Assembly (NCBI GenBank): GCA_016271365.2
Contig: CM057449.1
Location: forward strand, 1,560,312,501 to 1,560,376,500
Length of the DNA: 64,000 bases
Reading direction: 5' to 3'
DNA from: Neoceratodus forsteri
Lineage: Eukaryota > Chordata > Ceratodontiformes > Ceratodontidae
The position numbers and the translations under genes are program-made. How positions within the stretch are numbered: position 1 is the first letter of the stretch; each line of letters begins with the position of its first letter. Below, in pieces: positions 1 through 11,217 of the stretch. The notes under the pieces were generated by a model, which worked only from the letters and a program-made list of their open reading frames with translations, made no database searches and was not told the DNA's origin.

Positions 1-2150
1 GAGAAGAAACTGGTCTATGGTTGCAAGAGGTGGGGAGATAAGTGGTGGGGAGTGGCAGAAGGGGAAGGGACCAACGGGAGAGGTGGATGTGCTACTGCAG
101 TAGCACAGAGAGGAGAGCTAGTGGGCACAAAGAAATAAAGGGTGGCCTTAGGCATTGGAGGCACAGGGGTGAGATTTCCCCATGACTGAACAATCACATC
201 TGCTAATTGCAGTAAGGTGTAGGCACAGTTTACATTTGAAAGGGTCCAACTTAGGCACTGACAGGATAGCAGCTGCTAGGTCATTTAGCTAGGAGAGTGC
301 CTGGTAAGCAAAAGAGTGTTGCGCCTGCGTAGTGCAGCAGAAGGCTATGTGAAGTGCTTGTCTTGACATACCTCAGGTAAGGTGTGGGTTGACCACTTAT
401 TTAAGGAGATCTTGTATTACTAGGGAGGGGTTAGTCCAAGACAGGCTTTTCTGTGAGGAGGCAAGTATAGTATTTTACTTGACCCATGAGGTTCAACCAA
501 TTTGTTTGATTGTATAGGTCGCAAGTATGGGTGAGATGCTGTGTGCCTGTGATTAACCTGCAAGCTTTATTAAGGACTAGGTTGATCCTTTTGAGTGCAG
601 TGTCCATTGCCGCACTGTATATAACTAGTCCATAGTCGATAATGGAGACTGTGGAGCTGTTGACTGCTAGTCAGAAGGCATCGGGGTTGGGCTATGTCTG
701 TGCATGAATAGTAGACTGATCCTAGCATTTACCACTTTACCGACTTGATTTATATGGGCAGCGTAGGACGGTGAACTATCAGGGGTTATGCCTCGGTATT
801 TGAAGTATGGGACTGGCTCAAGTTCCCCCTGACTGTTCCAGATGGTTAGGTTGTATAACTTGTGTTTGTTGTGGGCGTTACCGAAAAGTATGTTTTTTGT
901 ATTTTTGTAGTTGATAAGGAGTTTGTTTTTAGAGAACCAGTCCTCAACAGATGTAAAATTAAATTGGGGCTGGGTTTCCAGGGGATGCAGGTCTGGTTGG
1001 CTAGAGAAAATAATGGTGTCATCCACGTAGAGTAAGATGTTGGTAGAGCTTGCCTCAGGGAGGCTATTTAGGAACAGACTAAAGAGTAACAGACCCAGTA
1101 TCAAGCCTTGAAGGACACCAGAGCAAACTGGGTGACTGCCAGAGAGAATGCCGTTTATTTTGACTTGTTGGGATCTGCCCTCCAGATAACTACTGACCCA
1201 GCCCACAGTCTCGGGAGAAGTCTAGTAGCGGAGAGAGTTTAGCAGAATGGTGTGATTTACCTTGTTGAAAGCTTTAGTGAGATTGATGTAGCTCGCCCCC
1301 ACTAAATGGCCGCGATCAATTGCGTTATGAATGTAGCTGGTAATTCAAGCAGGGCAGTGGTGGTACTATGCGCCTTATGGAAACCATGCTGTTGTAGGCA
1401 CTGGATCTTGTATTTCTCTAGCTAGTAGATCAGCTGGTCCGATACAACCCTTTCCAAAGCCCTTGGGGGAAGGGGATCGAGATCAGGTGGTAGTTTGTAT
1501 GGAGGGCACTGGCACCGTTGTTAAAGACACGGATGACTACAGCTGCCTTCCATTTCTCAGAGAACTGACCTAGACAGGGGGGAAGAGATTGAGGAGCTTT
1601 GTTAATGGAGTTAGGATTTCTTCAAACAGGAGGTTTAAAATTTTCAGGTTGAGAGAGTCGTTGCTAAATCTTGACTTCCCAAGTTCCCACCACAGATACT
1701 TTCTGGCCTCTTGCTTAGTGACCATCCTGAAACAGAAGGGGGTGGACTTGCTATGTGCCTTCTCCGTGATCCATTGTAGAAGGCACTGGCACATCGAAGA
1801 AATCAGTAGGCAGTATGCCACTTAGGTCTGAGAAGGCCAAGTTAAAAGAGTCAGCGATAACGTTGGAGTCCTGGGTGATTTCCCCATTTACTGAGAGTAT
1901 AGATGGGGATGACTTGCTGGTCATGCCCGTGAGGTTGCTCATATTTCCCCAAAAGTTACTGCCATCCCCTCAAAAGTTAGAGAACTCCTCTTGGAAGTGT
2001 CAGATCTGGACAGAATGACTCTTCAGGGTACAGGCATTCCTAGAGGCTTTGTACCATTGCCAATCTGCCTGATTCCTGGTAGCCCGGGCACGATGTCACA
2101 GGTTGTCTCCAGTGGCCATGAGGCTAAGTAGGGAAGGGGTTATTCAAGCA
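1..2150 (-). mobile_element. LINE-X non-LTR retrotransposon, decayed, runs off left edge
   Basis: On the minus strand this stretch reads, from high to low coordinates, as the linker between endonuclease and reverse transcriptase (about 2110-1750), the start of the RT domain (about 1740-1570), the central RT (1206-667) and the C-terminal domain (about 660 to the window edge). Pieces align by eye with the copy at 61-64 kb on the opposite strand: both share a DNL-containing linker, the SYL-GRSQ-V block, an LFS-LN-LP block and a K-T-LF block. Several stops and frameshifts make it non-functional. The 3' end lies outside the window. A SINE-like tail begins close to its 5' break. The clade is probably L2/CR1-like, but I cannot place it more exactly. 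Confidence 0.75.
667..1206 (-). pseudogene. reverse transcriptase central domain of LINE-X
   Basis: This is a 179-codon open stretch holding the RT palm. The catalytic box reads LLYVDD, a Val variant of the usual YADD. Upstream is a degraded SGVPQGS box (SGVLQGL) followed by LLLFSLFLNSLPEAS. Downstream are the ENWF-like EDWFSKNKLLIN block and a YLGI-like YRGI block, the normal order of RT motifs in non-LTR elements. The protein would copy element RNA at the nicked target. It is cut off at both ends by stops or frame changes, and the open length is simply what remains of a roughly 900-residue ORF2. It is a fossil rather than a gene. Confidence 0.75.
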
Positions 2151-2159
2151 GAGTTTGCT

Positions 2160-2940
2160 TCCTTACACAGACAGGCAAGGCAATGCAAATTTTATTTATA
2201 TAGCGGCCTACCCAGGGGCTCAGAGCACTTAACAAGACAGCAATAAAATACAATAAAAGAACCACAAGATAAATTAATTCAGAGTGCTCGTCAGTGGAGG
2301 CAATCTTGTTTCTGCAGCGATGGAATAGAGAGGTAGAGGGTTTAACTCTCGACATAAATGAAAAAGAGAAAATAAATCTCTGAAAAAGAGATTTGTTAAG
2401 GGTTCTAGTAAATCTAGGCTGAAGGCTGAAAAAGACACAAACACTGCGACAGCTTCTTCTGCAGAGACTGTGCTAGCAAGTTGATGGTGGAAAAGAACTG
2501 AAGGGATAGTGGGGCCACCTAAGCCTATATAGAGTTGGTGACATCGGCTGACGTCAATGGCATGGGCAGCCCCAGTTGTACTGCTCAAAATCTCCCATGT
2601 GGATTCCATTCACTGACGGTGAAGATCCTACAGTGGTACCTGATGACTGAGATAACCGTGAAGAAGATCAAAGAAATTTTGAGGGGGAAAATGAGGACTG
2701 TCCCTCATAACAAGGGACCATTGAGAGGTCTGGCAAAGTGTGCTGCCCCCCCCCCCCGGAGGATGAGGAGAATATCCTCTGAGATGCTCAATCCCCACCC
2801 CCACCCCCCCACCAGCCAGCCACCAATGACCCAGGCTAGTTCTCAAACCTGGCTTGGTCAGGCTTAGTCCCAAATCCAAGTTATCAGTGTTCCAACTGAT
2901 AGCCCAACCACTGTGCTAACAGACCAGCTCTAGGTGGAAA
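2160..2940 (-). mobile_element. putative tRNA-headed SINE with L2-type 3' tail
   Basis: Read on the minus strand, the 5' end (about 2935-2870) contains a tRNA-like A box (TTAGCACAGTGGTTGGGC) and a weak B box. The 3' end (about 2260-2166) has the CTATATAAATAAAATTTGC signature and a TGCC-rich tail like the L2 at 3.7 kb. A tRNA head plus a LINE-derived tail is the usual plan of SINEs mobilised by L2. The 600 bp between them is longer than normal for a SINE and is not recognised, so this may be two neighbouring fragments. Confidence 0.4.
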
Positions 2941-3174
2941 GGGTACAAGCAAATAAAAGTGGAAGATATCAGAAATATTTTATCATTCAATAAAGGCAGG
3001 GTCACAATTTTTGCACAACTCTGCAGCAGTGCTGCCTTAAAAATGCAAATCTGCTTCCTCAATCTGTAAGCTCATCAAATTTTCTCTGAAGCCTAACATA
3101 CAGAAAGAACAGCATTTCCTCAGATATAGTATGATGTGGAACAGATTACATTGTCCCTTGTCCATGCAGTGGCA

Positions 3175-3672
3175 TACCACAGATACACAGAAGGTGACGG
3201 CAGATAAAGACTGCATGGCCCACCTAGTCTGCCCCTTTTCCCTACCCAATGCATTACCAGAGACCCTAGTTGATCTATGGCTTACTCTCTCTTCCCTATT
3301 GCTAGAGTACTGTTATGTCTATCCCATACATTCTTGAATTCCCCTATTGTTTTTGCCCCCATGACCTCCACAGGGAGGCTGTTCCAAGCATCCACTACTC
3401 TTTCTTTGAAAAAATACTTCCTCACGTTGCCCCTGAGCCTACCTCCCTCTAGCCTCATATCATGCCCCCTTGTTCTTGTACACCTTCTTTTCTGAAAGAC
3501 GCTACCCTCCTGTACCTTGTTTATACCCCTGGTGTACTTAAATGTCTCTATCATATCCCTCCTCTCTCTCCTATGTTCCAGGGAATACATATTGAGGTCC
3601 TCTAGTCTTTCCTCATATGACTCTTTGTGCAGCCCTTGCATCATTTTTGTTGCTCTTCTCTGGACTGCCTCT
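3175..3672 (-). pseudogene. CR1 ORF2 C-terminus and 3' end, interrupted
   Basis: The minus-strand translation carries the CR1 C-terminal signature: EAVQRRATKMMQGL, then a SLEHRRERRDMIETFKY block, then an RGNVRKYFF block and VVDAWNSLPVEV. It ends in the ACGGCAGATAAAG-type CR1 3' sequence near 3205. At 3672 the CR1 sequence stops and L2 sequence starts. The missing upstream CR1 coding sequence resumes at about 8350 in the right order and orientation. The L2 therefore landed inside this CR1. Confidence 0.85.
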
Positions 3673-6600
3673 AGGCAAGGCAAGGCAAATTTTATTTTTC
3701 TAGGCGCCCAATCCCGGAGGCTCTGGGTTCCGCACAGATCAGAAATTCTATTAATAAAACAATAAAATTACAGCAATAAATTAGGTAGACAATATAAGAA
3801 AGTAAATAAGACTTAAAATAAAAGCTGTAGCTAAAAAGAATGGGCCAACCCAAGGATAAGATCTAATACAGAGTGCCTGGGAAGGCCTGGCTAAACAAGT
3901 GGGTCTTTAGGAGGGTTTTGAACACCTCATCTGAAGGGGCCTCCCATACAGATGGTGGAAGCGAATTCCACAAGACAAGGCCAGCGACACTAAACGCTCT
4001 GTCACCAGCAGTTTTCAGCCTCATCCTGGGAATCGCAAGGAGGCCCCTACCAGAAGAGCAGAGGGAATGGACCGAGGTAGCGGGGGTCAGAGGGTCAGAC
4101 AAGTAGCCAGGGCCCAGCCCATGCAGGGCCTTAAAGGTGAGTAAACCCACCTTAAAGAGGACTCCTCCACCTGACTGGCAGCCAGTGCAGTTTACGCAGC
4201 ATGTGGATGATGTGGCAATATTTCGACTGACTCATCAACAGCCTGGCAGCTGCATTCTGCACTAGCTGCAGTCTGCGGAGGGCACCTCCTGAGACCCCGG
4301 GGTAGAGTGCATTACAGTAGTCTAGCCTTGACGTCACAAAGTTGTGTACTAGGGCGGGGAGGTCCAGGGGCAGAACTAGGGGCTTGATCCTGGTGATATT
4401 CTTCAGATAGTAAAAGCTGGACCGGACAACGGATGACGCCTAAGTCTTAAATGTCAATCTGCTGTCGAAGGTCACACCAAGATCACGCACCCTAGAGGAG
4501 ACCTTCAATGGCACAGACCCAGGAACAAACCTGTCTCTGCACCAGAGGCCATCCTATCACACCCTCTGTTCGACTCCACAATGAGTACCTCCATCTTATC
4601 GGGATTCAGTCACAACCAACTAGAGGCCATCCAGTCATTGATCTTGACGAGGCATTTATTTAGCACTTCCACCACAATGGATGTCCTTGGTGCAAAGAAA
4701 AGATACAGCTGGGTATTATCTGCATAAAAATGAAAACCCAAGCTGTACTTCCTAATGAGCTCTCTCAGGGGCAACATATACACGGCAAATGGCATTGGTG
4801 ACAGGACCGAACCCTGAGGTACTCCACATGACAGGAGGTTAAGGGAGGAAGAGGAATTCTCCATTACTACTTGTTGCCTCCTATTTATGAAATAGGACTC
4901 AAACCAGCAGATGACAGTGCCGGTGAGTCCACAAAATTCCCTCAGGCGGTCGAGCAACACACAACTGTCCACCGTGTCAAAAGCTGAGGAGAGATCGATG
5001 AGTATGAGAATTGTCCCTTCCCCTCAATCTCTAGCCCTGAGGAGGTCATTATGCACCCGAACTAATGCAGTTTCCATGCTATGCCATGCATGAAACCCTG
5101 ACTGGAGGGGTTCATACAGATCAAAGGCCATGACGTGCTCCTCAAGCTGAAGTGCCACAACCTTCTCAACAACCTTCCCTAAAAATGGGAGGTTGGAGAT
5201 AGGACAGTAATTCAACTTGAGGTCAGGGTCTAAAGATGATTTCTTCAGAAGGCGCCTGACCAGAGCCTCCTTCAAGGCATCTGGGAAGACTCCCTCTGGG
5301 AGAGAACACCAGACAATCAAAGCAAACACCGTGCCAATGGTGTCAATACATCTCATTAGGAAAAAAGTGTTGGCACCGGGTCCAGTTCACAATATGTGTG
5401 CTTCAGTTCACAAGCAACTGGCATGACCTCTGCTACCTCCACCGGTTTAAACTCCCACAACCAGGAGGAGTGCTCTCCAGATGCCCAAGGTGACAACTGT
5501 CAGCCATATTATGGCACACTGGCAGTACACACTGCCAGATGGTGGACACACTGTCTGAGAAGAACCAAGCAAACTCTTCGCATAAAGCATTTTAAAAGGC
5601 TTTTTCAGCTGTAGATAGGCTGGTATTAGCAGCCTGTCCACAGTCCAAAAGAACACAGTTGGTCAATTCTTCCCGGCAGCAATCTCTCTGGACAGGAATT
5701 CTGCCTTCTTATGGGTAATTGTCCCCCGGTACTCACCATAATGGGAGCGCAGGGCTAGTTTGTCTGCCAGTTTGTCCACCCCCAACCCGAACTTCCTCCA
5801 GCAGCGCTCCAACCTCTAACTCATGATCTTCATTACCTTGAGCTCTCCATCAAACCAAAGGGACCTCAAGTGAGTAGATCTGGGTCATACATGGACTGGT
5901 GCAAGAGAGTCGAGCGCTGCCATCAATGCCTTATTATAGGCAGCGACAGCCTCACCCATACCCCCCTATGCACGCACTACCCACGCTAGATAGATCAGCC
6001 ACCACCAGGATACCCTCCGGGGTCAAACCCTTCAAAGGGTGGTAGCTTACTATTTCTGCAGGGGAAGGGCTCTCAAGGGGGGCCCCGAATGAGAACTCCA
6101 CCATGCAGTGATTAGACCAAATGACCCAGTCAGACTTAAGGTTACTAACCTCAAGCCCCAGCGAGAAAACCAGGTCCAACATATGGCCGCCCCTGGTGGG
6201 ACACGGAAGAAACTTCTTGTGACAGGCCCAGAGATGACATCCTCTGGAGGAGGTTATAACTTAGGCTAGAAGTTTCATCATCAGTCCAAACACTGAAGTA
6301 CCCCAGAATTAAACATCTGGGGAACTCCAATGTTTCGCTGACGATGAAATCAGTTATCTCCTGCAGGAATTCTCCTGCTGCCCTGGGAAGGGGGGTAAAT
6401 CAGAAGAATCCTGCAGCCTGCGCCCAGACCCCCATGAACGGCCACACATTCAAAAGATCCCAGCTTCTTCACTGGGTGCATCGTGAAGCCAAGTTCAGAT
6501 CTAAAACAGATGGCCACTCCCCCGGCCCTGTGCTCCACTCTGGGGCAGTGCACTACTAGTACCAGAGGGGAACGGCAGCCTCAAAAAGTGGGCCAGCATC

Positions 6601-8349
6601 GTCACCCACCCAGGTCTCAGTAATGCATGCCAGATTGACCGAGGAAATCAAATCCACTATAACTGCGGTCTTGTTCCTGATCAATCTGGCATTGCAAAGC
6701 ACTGCCCTCGGGATTGGTGAAACATGTCACCCTACTGGTTACTTGCCCACTCGGTCTGGTGGAAACCCTGAGGATGGGAACCAGATTTGTTTGGCCTCTC
6801 TCTAAGGTTCACCGACACCCAGGGCGCCTTCTGCACCTGATAACCTCAATCCTACCCCCATCTGCTCGGCACGGGCGCCCTGCCACACCTGATCACTGCG
6901 GAGCCTCTTGATCCCAACCTCCCAACAGCATCAAGCTATAGTGATGGAGACTGGGAGGTTGATGAAAGGCCACAGGTCGAGGAGCTGGGACACCCCATTC
7001 ACAATTCTAGCCTGCTTCAGACCCACAGGCCTCCCCAGACACATGTTATACCCCTGGATAGCCCCCCTTATACTACTAACAAAATACCAATCACACAAGG
7101 ACAGCCATACAACTAATACAAAACAAACCCTAACCACTCACACCACCAACCACACAATTACCATTTAAAACCCCAAATCCCCAAACCAACCCCTCCCAGC
7201 TCCCAGTGAAAACAAGAAACAACAGAGAGCAGACAATTCAATTCAGGAGAGCAAAGACCATTGATCCCATTATAATACATTCAAGCAAAATAATAAGAAA
7301 TTATTGTTAATATCGGATTTTTTGCAGCAGAAAATTCCTTCACTGCACAGAATAGATAGGAATGGAGGGCCCTCTCACCAACCTCCACTCTAGAGAAGAT
7401 GTGAAGATATCAAAAGTTCAAAAAGCTAAAGCTAGAGCAATTCAGAAAATCACACCCTCAGCCACTCTCACCAGCCATGGGGTTCCAAAAGCAGATTCTG
7501 CGCCAGAGATGGAAAGTCACCATCCAAACCAAGCCCCATTCCCCTTCAACAATAATCTGGGGGGGGGGGGTCCAAGTTAGCAGCACTCTTCAGGGAGCTG
7601 GTAAAACGATGCAAGACTGGTGAGACTTGACGAATTCCAGGTCACTACAACATGGGCTACTGTAGCGAATTCGGTCTTCCACCAGGAAATTACACACAGT
7701 GGATGCCCTCTACTACTGTGCCTCCTGGGAAAGGTATCCGATGAACAAACGGCTCCAACCAGTTTGGTTGGCCCTCATGTAGAGTTGTTAGCGAGGCATC
7801 TTCCAGTAATACCAGTTGGGCCAGATCAGATGGATCCACACGGCAGTCCAAGTTTCACAGTCCAGGAAAGATCAGCCAGGCCGGCCTCTTCATGCTAAAA
7901 AGCACCTCCTTCCAGCAAGCACCTGTCCATACACTGGAGGCCCCCACCAGACAACAGCAACAGAGAGATCCAGGAGTCGGGACAGGAACAGGCGCTGAAT
8001 CTCACTGCCAGCTCATAATTAGGTAGGGATTGAGGGTTTACTACACTCCAAAACAAAAAAGCTGCCTCCTGTTTCTGGCTCACTTGCCCAACTCTGCCTA
8101 ACACTAAATAAGCCTAGCTATCCCCTCACTCTAAGGAGAACTCACTTTTTTCCTTTTTGGCTCTCCAGTCAAAAACCACAGACCAGGAGATCAGCGCAGC
8201 TGAATTAGCTCTTCAAAAGCTCTCAGAAAGGGAAGAAACTAGCATTAACATTAGCATTTAAACGTGAAATCCAGGAGTGGAAAAGGCAGATTGCTCTCAA
8301 AACAGAGAGCAGCAAGACACTTGGCACAGCACTGCTGCCATCTTGCTCA
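3673..8349 (-). mobile_element. L2 LINE, near full length, inserted in CR1
   Basis: The element runs from a TTGCC-repeat 3' tail (3673-3690) with AATAAAATT nearby to a 5' end close to 8349. ORF2 relics lie at about 6700-3863 and are described separately. The 6.7-8.35 kb part would be 5' UTR/ORF1 territory; I see no intact ORF1 there. The length of about 4.7 kb is close to a complete L2. The borders are inferred from the break in CR1 coding continuity on both sides, and no clear target-site duplication is visible, as is common for L2-group elements. Many stops show that the insertion is old. Confidence 0.8.
3863..6700 (-). pseudogene. L2 ORF2 (AP-like endonuclease plus reverse transcriptase), decayed
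   Basis: On the minus strand the endonuclease occupies about 6553-5952. A GGVAICFRSEL block is followed by HMLDLVF-type residues and a degraded SDH site (SNHCMVEFSF). RT follows at 5356-4610: LEEHVMAFDLYEPLQSGF is the RT3 region, then DRLREF, CGVPQGSVLSP, and FHFYADN, where the usual ADD catalytic pair has become ADN. The C-terminal domain at 4337-3863 has LDYCNALYPG, LHWLPV and VLWNSLPPSVWEAP, all typical of the L2 clade. The protein would nick DNA and reverse-transcribe L2 RNA in the nucleus. Frameshifts separate each block, so no full protein can be made. Confidence 0.85.
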
Positions 8350-8617
8350 CATTTTGTCTATGTCCTTCCAGAGATGCAGCCTCCAGAACTGGACACAGTA
8401 CTCCCAGATGCGGTCTCACTAGTGATCTGTAGAGTGGCATAACCACCTTTTTTTTTTGTTGGTGATACCTCTCCCTGTGCACCCTAGCATCCCACTGGCT
8501 CTCCCCACAGCCTTCTCATATTGTTTGGTTACCTTTAGGTCATCAGATATGATTACCCCCAGGTCCCTTTCTTGACTGGTGGCCGTCAGTACCAGTAAAT
8601 AATTTTCACTGATACTA
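8350..8617 (-). pseudogene. CR1 ORF2 segment, upstream half of the split copy
   Basis: The minus-strand reading gives ERDLGVIISDDLKVTKQ, then GMLGC-GRGIT and VVMPLYRSLVRPHL, the CR1 segment just upstream of the C-terminal signature found at 3282-3672. The piece stops at 8617, where a separate CR1 3' end begins, so this copy was itself 5' truncated or interrupted. Confidence 0.8.
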
Positions 8618-8860
8618 ACATACTAACATACTAAAAGGCCAGCAGAATAGGCCTAACGGTCTTTCGTGTCTGCTCGTTTGGTCAGCCTCCACCCTGGGTG
8701 CTGACATTGCTGCCCCCCTCGCCTCCTCTGGCTTCTCCCTTCCCAGTTCTGGATATTCTTGCTGCATTGGATTTTGCTTCCAGAACCCTTCCCCCTGTAC
8801 CTGGATACCAAGTATGTAACCACATGCCAGAAAATGGCTAGCTTTTTCAACACTGCCAGT
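8618..8860 (-). mobile_element. CR1-type LINE 3' end fragment
   Basis: A short tandem tail (ATACTAAC repeated) lies at the low-coordinate side. It is followed by AAAGGCCAGCAGAATAGGCC and a GTCTGCTC block, the minus-strand form of a CR1 3' terminus. The upper border is uncertain and no protein is recognisable. Confidence 0.5.
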
Positions 8861-9645
8861 AGTTCATGACATGTTTAATGGCATCTGTCATTGCAAAATT
8901 GTTCATTCATTTTCTCCTTTGACACATTTCAAATGAAGACCAATGTACTGGCAACTGATCATCAAATCTGATAATTTGAAAAATAACTAGGGACCATCAC
9001 CATTTGCCAACAACTGCAGTACAGCAAAATGTGTTAATATCTGTGTTGTATATAACTGCTATTTATAGGGGGCAGACAACACAATAATAATTTATAACAC
9101 TTCTGCGGGATGAAGGATTACTAATAAAAGAGTAAATGCATAAGTGAGGAAACAAGCTTATAATAACGATACAGACAAAATCTGAACTTAAGACTCAGGT
9201 TTGAATCCCACCTCTGCCACTTACTGTATTACTGTACCTGAAGCAAGTCTCAAGTGGCATGCCAGGGAGAACGTGGCATCACTTTATGATGCAAGTCATG
9301 GACTGGGTCACAGGGAGGGGGACCATGCACAGACTAGGCCAGACAGGTGTGGGGGAATTGGAAGGGTAGGTCCATGAGCTACAGATAAGGACAGAGTAAG
9401 AGAAGGCAGAGAATGGACAAGTGGGTCAGAGGCAAGACCCTGAGATAAGGCAGAGGCCCGCCACCAGCGGCAGTCAAAAACGATACCAGCCACTGACAGC
9501 AAAGGTGGAGGATGACATCTGGATAACACTGGCTATTGCTGGGGAGCTGTACTCATCAGGGCTCCCATAGTGCAGGAAGGAGAGGGGAAGGGCAGGGTAG
9601 CAGGGAAATTGTGGGGGTGGGTACTCTATAGTGAGGTATATTATT
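8861..9645. other. unassigned sequence
   Basis: No gene or recognisable element was found. The stretch is AT-rich to about 9200, then moderately GC-rich. The short open frames have no domain signature. Confidence 0.5.
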
Positions 9646-9769
9646 TAAGCAATGTGGGAGGAGAGCAGGACACCAGAGCTTTGTGGACTGCTCACTCACC
9701 TAACTTAAGCAATGTGGGAGGAGAACAGGACACGAGAGCTGTGTGAACTGCTCAGACACTCACCTAACT
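9646..9769. repeat. 60-bp tandem duplication
   Basis: A unit beginning TTAAGCAATGTGGGAGGAG at about 9645 recurs 60 bp later at 9705 with few changes. The second unit has a small insertion (AGACACTCAC region). This is a local duplication with no known function. Confidence 0.85.
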
Positions 9770-10699
9770 GTTGTGTGTGGGTAGCAGGCATCATGGGAGG
9801 ATGGCCAGATGTGTGGGGAAGGAAAAGTGGACCCAACCATCATGGTATATGTTGGCACCAAAGATGTAAGCAGAAGCATACTGGAGGTCCTATAAGACAG
9901 ATTTAAGAAGCTAGACAGGAGACTTTTTGGGGAGCCATAAGGCCATGGGTAAGAGGCAGAAAAAGTGGTTCTTAGGGCTGGAGTGGCCGGCACAGATTAG
10001 GTGCCCCCTTATGATTACCAAGAGCAAGATGGTTAAGTAGTGATCTCCTTAGCTGTCCAATGACCATCACTAGAAGATAAGAGAGAAACATAGGGCATAC
10101 AGTAGGTGACAGGATTTGGGAAGTAAGGCCAGGGAAGCACATTATTTGTTTGTTTGTTTCTACTTTCTCTTTATGCTCCTTCCTATCTTTAGTAACGGTC
10201 GCTTTCAGGAGCATCCATGGTGTACCAGATTCCAGTGTACTCCTATTTTCAGTGCCTGCCTGTACATAAGCTTGGCTATTCCCCCAGGTGTGGATGGAGT
10301 AGGGGAATTTACCCTTGAGTCTTATTCATTGTCAGGTGGCATGTAAGACAGTGTTGTGGAGCCCAGATACACTGGGGTCTGTCATCATTGCTGCTAGGGC
10401 CATTTTTGGCATTTCAGTGCTATCCACTGGGACACTGCATGTAAGGACATCAAGACTTTTTGCAGCACTGTCAGCGATATCACAGTCATCCTCATCTCTC
10501 TAACCATACTACCATATTTGGTTACCCAGGTGGCAGTATCATGGTGGAAGACAGTACTTTTCCTCCTCGGAGGAGGAAACTCTTCTCCCTGGCCAGCCCT
10601 CAACAATCATGGTTTGTTTCTGAACCTGGGTTGCTGGCATCACTCACAACCCTCCCAGGTGGCCAGCAAGAGGCTTAGTTTGCAGTCTCTTGTAAGTGA
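9770..10699. other. unassigned sequence
   Basis: No gene or element was recognised. It includes a TTTG microsatellite near 10146-10160 and a CCTCCTCGGAGGAGG palindrome near 10562. Open frames are short and overlap on both strands. Confidence 0.4.
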
Positions 10700-10758
10700 G
10701 TTGCTTAGCAACCCAGCATCTCCATGGAGATGAGCGCTGCAAGACGTCACCACGTCAC
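10700..10758. promoter_or_regulatory. cluster of palindromic factor-site-like motifs
   Basis: Three motifs lie within 60 bp. GTTGCTTAGCAAC (10700-10712) has the form of an RFX X-box. CATCTCCATGGAGATG (10717-10732) is a perfect 16-bp palindrome. GACGTCACCACGTCAC (10743-10758) contains two CRE-like half sites. Such clusters occur in promoters and in LTRs. No TATA box or gene is evident nearby, so the role is inferred from motif form only. Confidence 0.35.
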
Positions 10759-11125
10759 CAGTGTCATGACATTTGAAAGAGTTCAAGAGGTCACGTTACC
10801 AGTTGAGCCCTTCCAGCAGCCAGCAAACAGTATTTGAAATGCCATCTCCAGCAAGGGAAAGTTTACTTATTTAACAGCTCAAAATTGTGGTTTTAAAAGC
10901 AAGGCATGCAATATAAAATGCTTAAAATTGCATTTTTTTCATTTGTAAAAAGTACAAAACTGCAAGGAGATTTTACAAGCAACCCATGACTATATGTCTA
11001 AAACCACATAACACTGCAGACAGGTATAGCTGTGAGCTAGTTGAAGAGGCAAACTGCTGTGGTTAATAGATTAGAGCACTTAAGCTGACTTGATTCCAAC
11101 ACGAAAGAGAACCACTTATGTGGCA

Positions 11126-11205
11126 TTTTAAATTTTATATATTACAGATAATACTGTGTAAGGTGTTTTAAATGTTATATATTACAGATAATACTAGGTA
11201 CTGGC
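11126..11205. repeat. 40-bp direct repeat, two copies
   Basis: The TTTTAAATTTTATATATTAC type unit at 11126 is repeated at 11166 with one or two substitutions, directly left of the inverted-repeat transposon. The 10759-11125 stretch before it is AT-rich and unassigned. Confidence 0.85.
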
Positions 11206-11217
11206 AGAAGAGACATG

